From Bryobacteraceae bacterium (GTDB lineage Bacteria > Acidobacteriota > Terriglobia > Bryobacterales > Bryobacteraceae), in NCBI GenBank assembly GCA_041394945.1, contig JAWKHH010000001.1, positions 1,922,001-1,986,000 of the forward strand: 64,000 nucleotides of DNA, in the 5' to 3' direction. Of this stretch, positions 54,801 to 64,000 are shown piece after piece. The notes under the pieces are model-generated. The model was not told the DNA's origin, ran no database searches, and worked only from the letters and a program-made list of their open reading frames with translations. Made by a program: the position numbers and the translations under genes. Position 1 is the first letter of the stretch. Every line of letters starts with the position of its first letter.

Positions 54801-55055
54801 GGCGGCGACGTAGACCGCATTGACCAGGCGCTGCGTGGATGCCGTCACGTGATAATGATTCTCCGCCAGAGCGGCTTTCAGCGAACTCTGTGCAGCGGCG
54901 ATCTTGCGCGACTGATCGGCCAGCGCGGCCCGGCCCTTCCCTTGCTGCTCCGCCATCGCCAGCGGAGGATCTTCGAGGATCAGGGCGTATCGCGCGGCGC
55001 GTTCCTGGGCAGAAAGAGGGATGAAAACGAGAAAGATCGCAAACAGGGTTCTCAA
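51834..55055 (-). CDS. Secreted S8 subtilase with PA insert and Solibacter-type C-terminal domain
   Basis: This is a 1073-residue protein. Signal: LFAIFLVFIPLSA. Triad: Asp144 (AVLDTGID), His212 (VGHGTAVA) and Ser561 (SGTSFAAP), with Asn326 for the oxyanion hole. A PA insert covers about 395-480. Ig-like regions follow, and the last 230 residues (from about 840, GVVNAASNEG..., LPGRLHFVSDGQINVQLPW, FVGLYQLNL) match the uncharacterised C-terminal domain family first seen in Solibacter (TIGR03437-like). The domain may attach the enzyme to the surface or assist its export. Confidence 0.93.
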   Translation of the reverse strand: MRTLFAIFLVFIPLSAQERAARYALILEDPPLAMAEQQGKGRAALADQSRKIAAAQSSLKAALAENHYHVTASTQRLVNAVYVAASAEDQQLLGAMPGVVRAVRLEPVKRALITAVEQVRAPQAWAALGGEGSAGTGVRIAVLDTGIDQTHPAFQDSTLAVPAGFPRCRGAECDFTNNKVIAARSYVDILVLGDVPEDSRPDDLSPRDRVGHGTAVASVAAGARHQSPLGSMAGVAPKAYLGNYKIFGSPGVNDVTFDDAIISALEDAINDGMDMAVMSLGSPAIFAPSDPGGFCGLPASQACDPRADAVRAANALGLLIVSAAGNDGDIGAVSQPALNSIHSPGTAPRALTVGSFSNSQQYFATLTVSGGPSALQGVRILFGDSPRPSPVLTAPVRNVAAIQDDGLACTALATGALSGTIALVRRGGCEFETKSVNIQRAGAVGMLVEQQDGSDFIFAMSGLTNTGIPAAMIGATAGEALRQQLASNPDAVATLDPAPHIFPFDPGYVAYFSSYGPSIEGGEIKPEVVAPGYPVYMATQNFDPNGDMFSADRFISASGTSFAAPMAAGAAALFKQRFPDAIPEQAKSAVVNTAVNDLKDVDEQGREIPASVLGVGAGRVQADGAARTTISVEPSTISVGYLLASDTLPLSGSIRINNHGGEALNLALEVQERTSTPAARITLSETQFALGSRQSRLVTVRLEGTRPQPGIYEGAVVIAGGPVPVRVPYVFLVGDGVPANAIPLRGSPFSGITGSRQRLEFKIVDRFGVPVQNVATRWNSTLGGGTILVGTERTDELGIVNAQVTLGDQIGAQEFTAEAGGFTVHFQGRAYLRPAIATNGVVNAASNEGTMGVAPGSYASIFGRALSDVLQVAKTQSLPLSLAGVSVSFDVPARGLSLPGRLHFVSDGQINVQLPWELQGINTAQMKVSIDAYSSALFTVRLNDFSPALFEIPDSSGRQIAAALDGEFRLITTENGSRPNGVVQLYANGLGPVTNTPASGEPSGASPLSACTGTAEVTVGGRPAEVLFCGLAPGFVGLYQLNLRLAADTPSGVQPVALSVNGVAAKVANLPVQ

Positions 55056-55109
55056 GGCTTCAGCTCCTGGATTGCTGACGGCACGGGCGGGCCGCCGGTT
55101 TCGCGTGGT

Positions 55110-56360
55110 TTACAACTTTTCGAGCGCCTGCTCGAAGTCGGCGAGCAGATCCCGCCAGTCTTCGATTCCGACCGAAATGCGCACCAGCCCGTCTGTGATT
55201 TCCGCTGTCGCCAGTTCCTCGGGCGACAGCGGCGAGTGCGTCGTCGTCTTCGGATGGCACACGAGCGTCTCTACGCCGCCGAGCGAGACTGCGTTATGCG
55301 CGATCTGCACGTGCCGCAGGAAATCGAACGCCTTCGGCTTGCCGCCGGCCAGTTCGATCGAAATCAGCGCACCCGGAAAATCGCATTGCGCGTCGCGGAT
55401 GCGGATCTGTTCCGGATCCTGAAACAGCGACGGGTAGTGTACTCGGGCCACCTTTTGGTTCCCCGCCAGATGCTCGGCGATCCGCTGGGCGTTTTTGCTG
55501 GCGCGGTTCATCCGTAGCGTCACCGTGGGCAGGCGGTTGTCGAGCATCCAGCATTCGTCCGGCGGCAGGATGTTTCCGAATATGATCCGCCGCGCTTTCA
55601 TGCGCGCGATCACTTCCGGATCGGCCGCCAGGGCCGCGCCGCAAATCATGTCGGAAAGGCCGGAAAGGTACTTGGTCGCCGAGTAGAGGACGAGATCGGC
55701 GCCCAGCGCCAACGGATGCTGAAACGTGGGACCGAGGAACGTGTTGTCGACGAAGACGAGCGGCTTTTTCGCGCAGGCGCGCGCGGCCCGCACCGCCCCG
55801 GCGATATCGGTCATCTTCATTGTCGGATTCGCCGGCGTCTCGACAAAGACAATCTTTACATTTTCTGTTTCAGCGATCGCGCGGCTCAAATCCTCGGTGG
55901 CGCCCGCGGGCACGGCCACGCCGCGGATCCCGAATGGATCCAAAAACTCGTGTATCAGGTGCTGCGTGCCTCCATAGACGGGCACTGTGTACACCAGCGC
56001 GTCGCCGGGCCGGGCGAACGTCACCAGCGCCGTCATGATCGCCGCCATGCCGGAGTTGAATACCGCCGCGGCGTTCGCGCCCTGTTCGAGCGGCACGAGG
56101 TGATCCTCCAGGATCTCAGCGTTGGGATGGTTGATCCGCGCGTAGATCAGATCGACCTCTTCGCGCTCGGCGGCGCGAGACTTGCCGGTGGCGATGGAGA
56201 ACGCCCGCTCGGCGGCTTCAGGCGAGTGGAACACGTAAGTCGAACTGCGGAACACCGCCGGACGCGCCGACCCGAGCGACAACCGCGGATCGTAACCTCG
56301 CGTGAGCACCTGCGTCGCCGCGTGCAGCCGCGAAGAGGAATGGTCTTTATTTTCCGCCAT
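55110..56360 (-). CDS. Cys/Met-metabolism PLP enzyme (cystathionine gamma-synthase/lyase-type)
   Basis: This is a 416-residue fold-type I PLP enzyme. The Schiff-base lysine is Lys230 in LYSATKYLSG. YARINHPN near the N-terminus, GMAAIMTAL, FVETPANPT and the Asp of FVDNTFL match the Cys/Met-metabolism family. The ATG at 56360 begins at the usual position; a longer frame to 56456 overlaps the molybdenum hydroxylase gene. It could act as methionine gamma-lyase, cystathionine gamma-synthase or lyase. No other sulfur-metabolism gene is adjacent, so the exact reaction is not resolved. Confidence 0.9.
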   Translation of the reverse strand: MAENKDHSSSRLHAATQVLTRGYDPRLSLGSARPAVFRSSTYVFHSPEAAERAFSIATGKSRAAEREEVDLIYARINHPNAEILEDHLVPLEQGANAAAVFNSGMAAIMTALVTFARPGDALVYTVPVYGGTQHLIHEFLDPFGIRGVAVPAGATEDLSRAIAETENVKIVFVETPANPTMKMTDIAGAVRAARACAKKPLVFVDNTFLGPTFQHPLALGADLVLYSATKYLSGLSDMICGAALAADPEVIARMKARRIIFGNILPPDECWMLDNRLPTVTLRMNRASKNAQRIAEHLAGNQKVARVHYPSLFQDPEQIRIRDAQCDFPGALISIELAGGKPKAFDFLRHVQIAHNAVSLGGVETLVCHPKTTTHSPLSPEELATAEITDGLVRISVGIEDWRDLLADFEQALEKL

Positions 56361-56394
56361 GGCTACCTTGAGCGTAGCGCACGGGACCTTATCT

Positions 56395-58302
56395 TTACGC
56401 CCGAACAGGCATCGCCCGGCGGCGCTGACCGGTGGCCGCGGAAACCGCGTTGGCAATCGCCGGGGCCACCGCGATGATCGGCGTTTCCCCGGCCCCCACC
56501 GGCGACAGATCCCGCCGGTTCAGGAGCACGATCTCTATCCGCGGCACATCCTTGAAGCGTGGCACCCGGTACGAGGCGAGATGGCCGTTCGTCAACCGCC
56601 CGCCTTCGAACCGGACCTCCTCGCTGAGGGCGCCGCCGAGGCCCTGAATGATCGAGCCCTCCACTTGCGCCCGCAAGTTCGCCGGATTCAGAATCGCGCC
56701 GCACTCGAACGCCATCACGATCCGGTTCAGTTCCACGCGGCTGCCGATTGCTTCCGCCTCCGCGCACGCCGCCACGTAGGAGCCCTTCTCGGTCCCACAG
56801 CAGATCCCCGCCCCGCGAGGCTCCCGGTCCCACCGGAACGCCTTGGCCGCCGCGTTGAGCACGTCCTTCATGCGCGGCTCCTCGAGATTCGCCAGCCGGA
56901 ACGCGAGCGGATCCTTGCCAGCGGCCGTGGCCAGTTCGTCGATGAAACACTCGCGGGCGAAGTTGTTCGCGGTCGCTGCGATGCCGCGATACGATCCCTC
57001 GCGCAAGGGCGAATCGCAGTAGACGAACTTGTGACGCGTGTTCGGCGTCGCATAGGGCGTGGTCATCGCGGCGGTTCCCGCGTTGTAGTTCGTGTAATCC
57101 CAGGCGACTATCCTGCCCGCGCCGTCAAGCCCGGCTTCGATCTCGAACAACCCCGCCGGCCGGAAATAGGCCCACTGAAACTCTTCGGCGCGCGTCCACC
57201 GCAGACACACAGGGCGCCCGGCTTCCTTCGCCAGCCGCGCTGCCTCGATCGCAACCTCACCCGTGTGCTTCCCGCCGAACCCGCCGCCGGTATCGGGCAC
57301 AACCACGCGCACCTTGCCCGGCGCGATGCGGAACGCTTGGGCCAGTTGATCGCGAACGCCGAACGGATTTTGCGTGCCGGTCCACACCGTCAGCCCGCCT
57401 TCGTTCCATTCGGCCACCGCCGCGCGAGGCTCCATCGGCGCGTGCGCGATGTAGGGAACCGTGAACGACGCGCTCAGCTTCTTCGCCGCGCCGGCCATCG
57501 CGCCCGCCACGTCGCCTTTGCTCTGCTCGCGCGGCGGCCGTCCGGATGCCGGGTGCGCCTTCAGGTGCGCGAACAATTCCTTGCTTGAGGGATGGGCGGA
57601 TGTCTTCCATTTCGCCGTCTTCGCGACGGCATCGAGAGCCTGCCGAGCCGTGAACGAAGCCGGCGCCGCGCATCCCACGAACTCGCCGTCGCGGACAGAC
57701 ACCGCGCCGGGCACGGCTCTCGCCGCGTCGGCGTTCACCGATTCGAGCGTCGACCCATAAGCAGGCGCCCGCAACACCGCGCCGTACAGCATCCCCGGAC
57801 GCCGAATGTCCGACGGGTACGCGTGTGCACCGGTCACGATCTCTCGGGCATCCGTCCGGAAGTGCGGAGTCCCCAGCACGGACCATTCGTTCACCGCTTT
57901 GGGTCCGGCTGCGCCCTTCGCGGCCGCGGCCGCCTTTCGAACGGCCGGAATCGTCGAAGGCGTGGTGCGGCTGCCTGCCGTGATCCCGTCGTTCGGCACC
58001 ACCGAGGTATCGGCCATCACCACACGCACGCGATCAAGCGGCACACCCATTTCCTCGGCCACCGCCAGCGCGATTTCAGTCCGAGAGCCCTGGCCCACTT
58101 CAACCTTCCCGGTAAGCACCGTGACAATGCCGTTGTCGCCCACGTGAATGCGCGCCCCTGGCGACGCTCCTTGCGCCAACGCCTCGGGCGAGGCGGCGAG
58201 CGTCACGAGCACTCCGGCAACGCCGAGAAACTCGCGCCGGTCCAGCGTGAACGTGTACGCCGGAGCTTCGAACAATTCGTAGCGTTCAGGCTCGATCCGC
58301 AT
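56395..58302 (-). CDS. Molybdopterin-binding large subunit, xanthine dehydrogenase family (IorB-like)
   Basis: This is a 635-residue protein. A twin-arginine-type signal (DRREFLGVAG, residues 21-30) sits after a 20-residue leader, so the enzyme is probably exported folded. Molybdenum-cofactor motifs include GKVEVGQGSRTEIAL, HAPMEPRAAVAEW, GGGFGGKHTGEV and the C-terminal VGAGETPIIAVAPAIANA with the active-site Glu. Family members oxidise aldehydes or N-heterocycles. It is shorter than most (700-760 residues). It pairs with the iron-sulfur subunit that overlaps it by 17 bp. Confidence 0.92.
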   Translation of the reverse strand: MRIEPERYELFEAPAYTFTLDRREFLGVAGVLVTLAASPEALAQGASPGARIHVGDNGIVTVLTGKVEVGQGSRTEIALAVAEEMGVPLDRVRVVMADTSVVPNDGITAGSRTTPSTIPAVRKAAAAAKGAAGPKAVNEWSVLGTPHFRTDAREIVTGAHAYPSDIRRPGMLYGAVLRAPAYGSTLESVNADAARAVPGAVSVRDGEFVGCAAPASFTARQALDAVAKTAKWKTSAHPSSKELFAHLKAHPASGRPPREQSKGDVAGAMAGAAKKLSASFTVPYIAHAPMEPRAAVAEWNEGGLTVWTGTQNPFGVRDQLAQAFRIAPGKVRVVVPDTGGGFGGKHTGEVAIEAARLAKEAGRPVCLRWTRAEEFQWAYFRPAGLFEIEAGLDGAGRIVAWDYTNYNAGTAAMTTPYATPNTRHKFVYCDSPLREGSYRGIAATANNFARECFIDELATAAGKDPLAFRLANLEEPRMKDVLNAAAKAFRWDREPRGAGICCGTEKGSYVAACAEAEAIGSRVELNRIVMAFECGAILNPANLRAQVEGSIIQGLGGALSEEVRFEGGRLTNGHLASYRVPRFKDVPRIEIVLLNRRDLSPVGAGETPIIAVAPAIANAVSAATGQRRRAMPVRA

Positions 58303-58777
58303 CGCCGCTCTCCTTTCCGTTGCCCGAACCCGCCGCCCGCAGCACGGCCGCGACGATGTTCGGGTACCCGCAGCACCGGCACAGGTTGCCGTTCAGCCCA
58401 TCCTTGATCTGCTCCTCGCTCGGCCGGGGCGTTTCGCGCAGCAACGCCACCGTGCGCAAGATCATCCCCGGCACGCAGTATCCGCACTGCATCGCGCCTT
58501 CGCCGATGTAGGCCTGCTGCACGGGATGGAGCGCGCCATCGGCCGCCAAGCCCTCAATGGTCGTCACCGCCTTGCCCGCGGCCTGGCGCACCGGCGTCAG
58601 GCAGGACGTCACCGGACGCCCGTCAAGCAACACTGTGCACGCGCGGCACTGCCCTTCCCCGCATCCGTACTTCGTGCCGGTGAGCGCAAGGTCTTCGCGC
58701 AACACTTCGAGCAGCGGGCGGGCGGCTTCGGTATCGACCTCGGCCGTCTTCCCGTTCACCATGAACTTAAATTTCAT
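58286..58777 (-). CDS. [2Fe-2S] small subunit of the molybdenum hydroxylase
   Basis: This is a 163-residue protein. The plant-type cluster is bound by Cys39, Cys44, Cys47 and Cys59 (CGEGQCRACTVLLDGRPVTSC), and the second cluster by Cys98, Cys101, Cys133 and Cys135 (QCGYCVPG, LCRCCGYP). ATG at 58777 starts directly at KFKFMVNGK. No FAD subunit is present, so electrons probably pass to an external carrier, as in IorAB-type enzymes. It has no signal of its own and would be exported with the large subunit. Confidence 0.93.
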   Translation of the reverse strand: MKFKFMVNGKTAEVDTEAARPLLEVLREDLALTGTKYGCGEGQCRACTVLLDGRPVTSCLTPVRQAAGKAVTTIEGLAADGALHPVQQAYIGEGAMQCGYCVPGMILRTVALLRETPRPSEEQIKDGLNGNLCRCCGYPNIVAAVLRAAGSGNGKESGDADRA

Positions 58778-58781
58778 CCGA

Positions 58782-59389
58782 TCAACCTCCCGAATGGATC
58801 CGGGGACCCGGCGCCTGCCGCGCCAGGATCTCCGCTTCGGCATCGAGCATCCGTTCCCATCGCGACTCCCAATGCGCCACCGGAGCCACCTTTGCCGCGA
58901 GCTTCAGGAACACCTTGTAGTGCCCGAATTCCGAAGTAAACAGCCCGCGATAGAAAGCCGCCAGTTCTTCGTCCTCGCACGCCCCGGCGAGCACCGCGAA
59001 TCGCTCGCAGGACCGCGCCTCGATCAGCGCGGAAACGAACAGCCGGTCAATCGCTTCGGCGTCCTGCCCGCGCCGCACCAGCAGCCGCAGTTCATTCGCG
59101 TATGGATTCTTGTGAATTCGCGTCAGCCGTCCCCCGCGCGCGATCAGCAGCCGCGCCACGCGCGCCAGATGTGCCGCTTCGTCGCGTGCCACCGACGAAA
59201 GTGTCTCCACCCAACCCGGCACCCAGTCGTTCGGCCAGCGCGTCATCAGGTCCATCGCGTTATTGGCCGCTTTTTTTTCGAGGTAGGCGTGATCCACCAG
59301 CAGCGCCAGCGGATCGGCCAGCGCGGCCCCGGCCCAGCTCGACGCCGTCCGCGATCGCAGCGGCAAGGCGTCGATCCTGGCTTGCAGGC

Positions 59390-59393
<4 letters not shown>
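58782..59393 (-). CDS. miaE: tRNA hydroxylase (MiaE-type)
   Basis: This is a 203-residue ferritin-like diiron protein. MiaE hydroxylates the ms2i6A base at position 37 of tRNAs. Metal ligands are expected in the helices HAYLEKKAANNAM, ARDEAAHLARV, ALIEARSCERF and TSEFGHYKVF. The ATG at 59393 overlaps the typA stop (ATGA), so translation is coupled to the GTPase gene. Conservation looks complete, and no MiaA/MiaB gene is adjacent. Confidence 0.88.
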
Positions 59394-61192
<1,799 letters not shown>

Positions 61193-61236
61193 AGAGAGAA
61201 TAAAGGCGGTGGGAAACCTCTATTCTCGCACGGCGG

Positions 61237-62508
61237 TTACTCGGGCCGCCGCGCGGCCAGGGATATCACGCCGCCGGCCGCCGCCAGCCCGGCGAGAATG
61301 TAGAACACCTGGTTGTATCCGGAGGCCGTCTCGCCGGCCTGCCGCGCGCTTTCGACGATCGCCGAAAGGTACCCCGGCACGATGAACCCCGCCGCGCCCC
61401 AGGCCGAGAACAGAATCCCGTAGTTGGCGCCCACGTACTTCGGGCCATAGTAGTCCGCGGTGAGTGTCGGCATCACGGCGAGATAGCCGCCGTAGCAGAA
61501 GCCCACGAGGCAGATGCCGGCCAGCACCGGTACGAACGCCGAAGCGCCGGGCAGCACGGCCGCGCAGGTGAGCAGCGAGATCGCCGCCATCGCGGCGAGT
61601 ACCGTTTTCCGACCGGCTTTGTCCGACATCGCGCCCCACACCAGCCGGCCCACGCCGTTGAATAGCGACATCACACCGAGTGCGCCGGCGCCGGTAAGCA
61701 GCGCGCCTTCGCCGAGAACGGTGTTGATGAGCGGAGCAGCTTCGCCAATCACCGTGAGGCCAACCGCCGAGCCGAGAAAGTACACGACCCATACCGCGTA
61801 AAACTGCCACGTGCGAACCATCTCGCCGGTGGTGTAGTCGGTCCGCGAACGCGCGGCCGCCACGGGCGGCGTCCATCCTTCGGGCTTCCAACCGGGCGGC
61901 GGCACGCGATAAACCTGAGCGCAGCCCGTCACCAGCACGTAGAAGATGGCCGCGAGGATGAGAAACGTCCTCGGGATCGTCGTCGCAAAATGCGCCGGGT
62001 CCTTACCGATCAAAGCTTCGAGCAGCGGCGCAAAGATCAACGAGCCCACGCCGAACCCCATCACCGCAAGACCGACCACGAACCCGCGCTTGTCCGGGAA
62101 CCACTTCACGCACGTAGCGATCGGCGTCACATAGGCGAATCCCACACCCAACCCTCCGATCACGCCGTAGGACACGATCAGCCCGGTGGGCGTATCGCCG
62201 AACAATGACGCGAGCAGACAGCCCGTCCCCAGCAGAACGCCGCCCACCGTGCCCACCAGGCGCGGCCCTTTCTTGTCCTGCCAGAATCCGGCGATCACCA
62301 TCGCGATGGTGAAAAACAGAATCGACCATCGGTACGGCGCAATCGTCACTGTCAGCGGCCAGCCATGCAGCTTCGCGAGCGGTCCGCGGAATACGGACCA
62401 TGCATAGAGAATACCGAGGCAAATCTGCATCACGACCGCGGCGGCGGCTTGGAGGGTTCGATTCACCCCCGTTTGGGAACTTGAGCTCTGCATGGCTTCC
62501 GGTATCAT
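61237..62508 (-). CDS. MFS transporter, OFA (oxalate/formate antiporter) family
   Basis: This is a 423-residue 12-helix protein. Family marks are GILYAWSVFRGPLAKLHGW, VKWFPDKRGFVVGLAVMGFG and WGAMSDKAGRK. OFA members exchange oxalate, formate or other small carboxylates; the substrate is not known here. Start at 62508 or the ATG at 62493. It is divergent from the small gene at 62521, leaving only 12 bp between the start codons. Confidence 0.9.
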   Translation of the reverse strand: MIPEAMQSSSSQTGVNRTLQAAAAVVMQICLGILYAWSVFRGPLAKLHGWPLTVTIAPYRWSILFFTIAMVIAGFWQDKKGPRLVGTVGGVLLGTGCLLASLFGDTPTGLIVSYGVIGGLGVGFAYVTPIATCVKWFPDKRGFVVGLAVMGFGVGSLIFAPLLEALIGKDPAHFATTIPRTFLILAAIFYVLVTGCAQVYRVPPPGWKPEGWTPPVAAARSRTDYTTGEMVRTWQFYAVWVVYFLGSAVGLTVIGEAAPLINTVLGEGALLTGAGALGVMSLFNGVGRLVWGAMSDKAGRKTVLAAMAAISLLTCAAVLPGASAFVPVLAGICLVGFCYGGYLAVMPTLTADYYGPKYVGANYGILFSAWGAAGFIVPGYLSAIVESARQAGETASGYNQVFYILAGLAAAGGVISLAARRPE

Positions 62509-62520
62509 ATTACGGAGGAG

Positions 62521-62871
62521 ATGAGTGTTCTAGTCCGTTTCGGACAACGCAAAGCGATCTTGCGAACTGGAGTGTGGCTGTGCTGCGACCTCGGTCTGGA
62601 AAGCCTGCTGAACCGGACGACTACGTCCTGGATTCAAAAGACGGGCGGTCCCAAGCTGAATGACGGAGACCAGGAGCTGACGGTCGCCCGGCATATCGCC
62701 GGCGAGATGGACGGCAGCGTCCTCCTGCACCTGAAGAGCCGCTCCACGGAGTCCGCGCGCCGTTTCTTCGAGCAGCGCCAACTCTCGTTTTCGTTCGACA
62801 CCTTCATCCCCATCACCGCGCGTCCATCCAAGCGGACGCGTCGTTTCAAGACTTCCGCCGCAGGCGCTTGA
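62521..62871 (+). CDS. Small hypothetical protein
   Basis: This is a 116-residue protein with a GGAGGAG site right before its ATG. It is rich in basic and polar residues and has no signal, membrane span or family I recognise. The C-terminal 20 residues are basic (RPSKRTRRFKTS). It is divergent from the OFA transporter and may be cytoplasmic. Confidence 0.6.
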   Translation: MSVLVRFGQRKAILRTGVWLCCDLGLESLLNRTTTSWIQKTGGPKLNDGDQELTVARHIAGEMDGSVLLHLKSRSTESARRFFEQRQLSFSFDTFIPITARPSKRTRRFKTSAAGA

Positions 62872-62947
62872 GCGTCAGCCCGCCGGAATCCACCCAGGCA
62901 CGCCGGCTAACGGCCGCGCTGGTATAATCGCCAAGCATCGGAACGCC

Positions 62948-63928
62948 ATGAGACTTGTTGTTTTTCTCGTTGCCCTAAATCTCTTCGCCGCGGAAAACGG
63001 CTGGTATCCACACGAAGGCGGGCTCCTCAAATACCGCGTACAGATCCGCTTCGGCGAAGAGCCGGACACGATGCCCGAAGGCTGGAAGTTCGGCCGCGTC
63101 TCTTCGGTGGCCGCCGATTCCAACGGCGAGGTCTACGTGTTCCAGCGCGGCCAGAAAGCCGACCCCATCGTCGTCTTCGACGCAAAAGGCAAGTTTCTGC
63201 GTTCCTGGGGCAAGGGCATGTTCGGCAATCCGCACGGGATGCGCGTGGACCGGAACGGCAAGGTCTGGGTCACCGATAACGGCGATCACCAGGTGATGCG
63301 TTTCTCCCGCGATGGAAAACTAGAGCTTACGCTCGGCATCAAGGGCAAGGCCGCAACCACCAACGATACGTTCAACCGCCCCACCGACATCGCCTTCTCC
63401 CCGGATGGCGGATTCATCTATGTGAGCGACGGGTACGGCAACTCGCGCGTGATGAAGTTCACCTACGCCGGCAATTTCGTCAAGACCTGGGGCACGCCCG
63501 GCGCCGCCCCCGGCCAATTCAACACCGTCCATTCAGTGGCTGTGGACTCGGCGGGTACAGTCTACGTGAGTGACCGGGAAAACAACCGCATCCAGATTTT
63601 CGACGCCGACGGCAACTTCCTCCGCCAGTGGACTCATCTCGGCGCAACGCAGAACATTTTCATCACCGCCGCCGGCGAGATGTACGTCATAACGCACCGC
63701 AACAACATTGAGAACCTCACCTACGATACGCTCGCCGGCCGCATCATGAAGATCGATCGCGAAACGGGCCGGATCCAAGGCGCTATGGAGTCGCCGGGGC
63801 ACTGGATCCACGTCACGCCAGAACGTCTCATCTTCATCGGGTCGCTCACAGGGAACGTCTTTCGCTGGTATCCAGGCTGGCTCGAAAAGGGACTCGGCGC
63901 CGACGAAGGGCTCCGTCCATCGAATTGA
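62948..63928 (+). CDS. Secreted NHL-repeat beta-propeller protein
   Basis: This is a 326-residue protein. Signal: RLVVFLVALNLFA. Six NHL-type blades follow (for example GNPHGMRVDRNGKVWVTDNG, HSVAVDSAGTVYVSDRENNR), ending in FIGSLTGNVFRWYPG. The arrangement resembles peptidyl-alpha-hydroxyglycine alpha-amidating lyase propellers and other NHL lyases. It is probably periplasmic. The stop overlaps the start of the next gene by one base. Confidence 0.88.
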   Translation: MRLVVFLVALNLFAAENGWYPHEGGLLKYRVQIRFGEEPDTMPEGWKFGRVSSVAADSNGEVYVFQRGQKADPIVVFDAKGKFLRSWGKGMFGNPHGMRVDRNGKVWVTDNGDHQVMRFSRDGKLELTLGIKGKAATTNDTFNRPTDIAFSPDGGFIYVSDGYGNSRVMKFTYAGNFVKTWGTPGAAPGQFNTVHSVAVDSAGTVYVSDRENNRIQIFDADGNFLRQWTHLGATQNIFITAAGEMYVITHRNNIENLTYDTLAGRIMKIDRETGRIQGAMESPGHWIHVTPERLIFIGSLTGNVFRWYPGWLEKGLGADEGLRPSN

Positions 63929-64000
63929 TGAACACCGTCCTCGTCACCGGCGCCACCGGCTACATCGGAACGCCGATCTGTGAATTGCTATTGGAGCGCG
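63928..64000 (+). CDS. NAD(P)-dependent epimerase/dehydratase, N-terminal fragment
   Basis: Only about 24 residues are present (VLVTGATGYIGTPICELL). The GxxGxxG loop of an extended short-chain dehydrogenase is complete. The frame runs off the right edge. The start overlaps the NHL gene's stop, so co-expression with that protein is likely. Confidence 0.85.
   Translation, partial: MNTVLVTGATGYIGTPICELLLER

Overview
The window is GC-rich, gene-dense bacterial chromosome and looks like an acidobacterium of the Solibacter/Bryobacter type. The main clues are family-level: a subtilase ending in the C-terminal domain first described from Solibacter (TIGR03437-like), a VWFA-related protein of the acidobacterial type, two large Cna-B/TonB-type outer-membrane receptors, and a TPR/FG-GAP/UnbV protein. 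No phage, insertion sequence or CRISPR array was seen. The assignment is inference; no 16S gene is present.

Layout. 1-2.1 kb: the 5' part of a TonB-type receptor (minus), a CTAG-rich divergent intergenic region, then a small secreted protein made of five near-identical 13-residue units (TIVGFPPPDPWEA) followed by a seven-helix membrane protein. This is the most unusual locus in the window. 2.1-7.6 kb: a minus-strand run of fabH, a 1034-residue TPR/UnbV protein, a sugar-isomerase-like TIM barrel and a lipoprotein. 7.7-19.3 kb: mixed housekeeping and accessory genes (SprT-like protease, BON proteins, esterase, galactarate dehydratase garD, M13 peptidase, DinB, YCII, tRNA-Leu(UAA), DUF4440). 19.6-24.3 kb: a minus-strand operon of a receptor-like barrel lacking the usual N-terminal domains, a VWFA protein and a membrane-anchored coiled coil.

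24.7-42.3 kb: a 14-gene exopolysaccharide locus of Wzx/Wzy type. It has a ribbon-helix-helix-like first gene, Wza-like export protein, Wzc-like tyrosine autokinase, four GT4-like glycosyltransferases, a deacetylase, a CapK-like adenylating enzyme, a DUF362 protein, flippase, polymerase, a WecA/MraY-type priming transferase and a second polymerase/ligase. From the deacetylase onward nearly every start codon overlaps the preceding stop, so these genes are probably translationally coupled. The expected path is lipid-linked repeat synthesis by the priming transferase and glycosyltransferases, decoration by the deacetylase/CapK/DUF362 trio, flipping by Wzx, polymerisation by Wzy, and export through Wzc/Wza.

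42.2-49.4 kb: an MFS organic-acid/hexuronate-type transporter divergent from an M28 peptidase, a PHP-like hydrolase and a sulfatase, which looks like a scavenging module. 49.4-55.1 kb: two tandem secreted subtilases. 55.1-62.5 kb: a PLP-dependent gamma-synthase/lyase, a two-subunit molybdenum hydroxylase, miaE, typA and an OFA-family transporter. 62.5-64 kb: a small hypothetical, an NHL beta-propeller and the start of an NAD-dependent epimerase.
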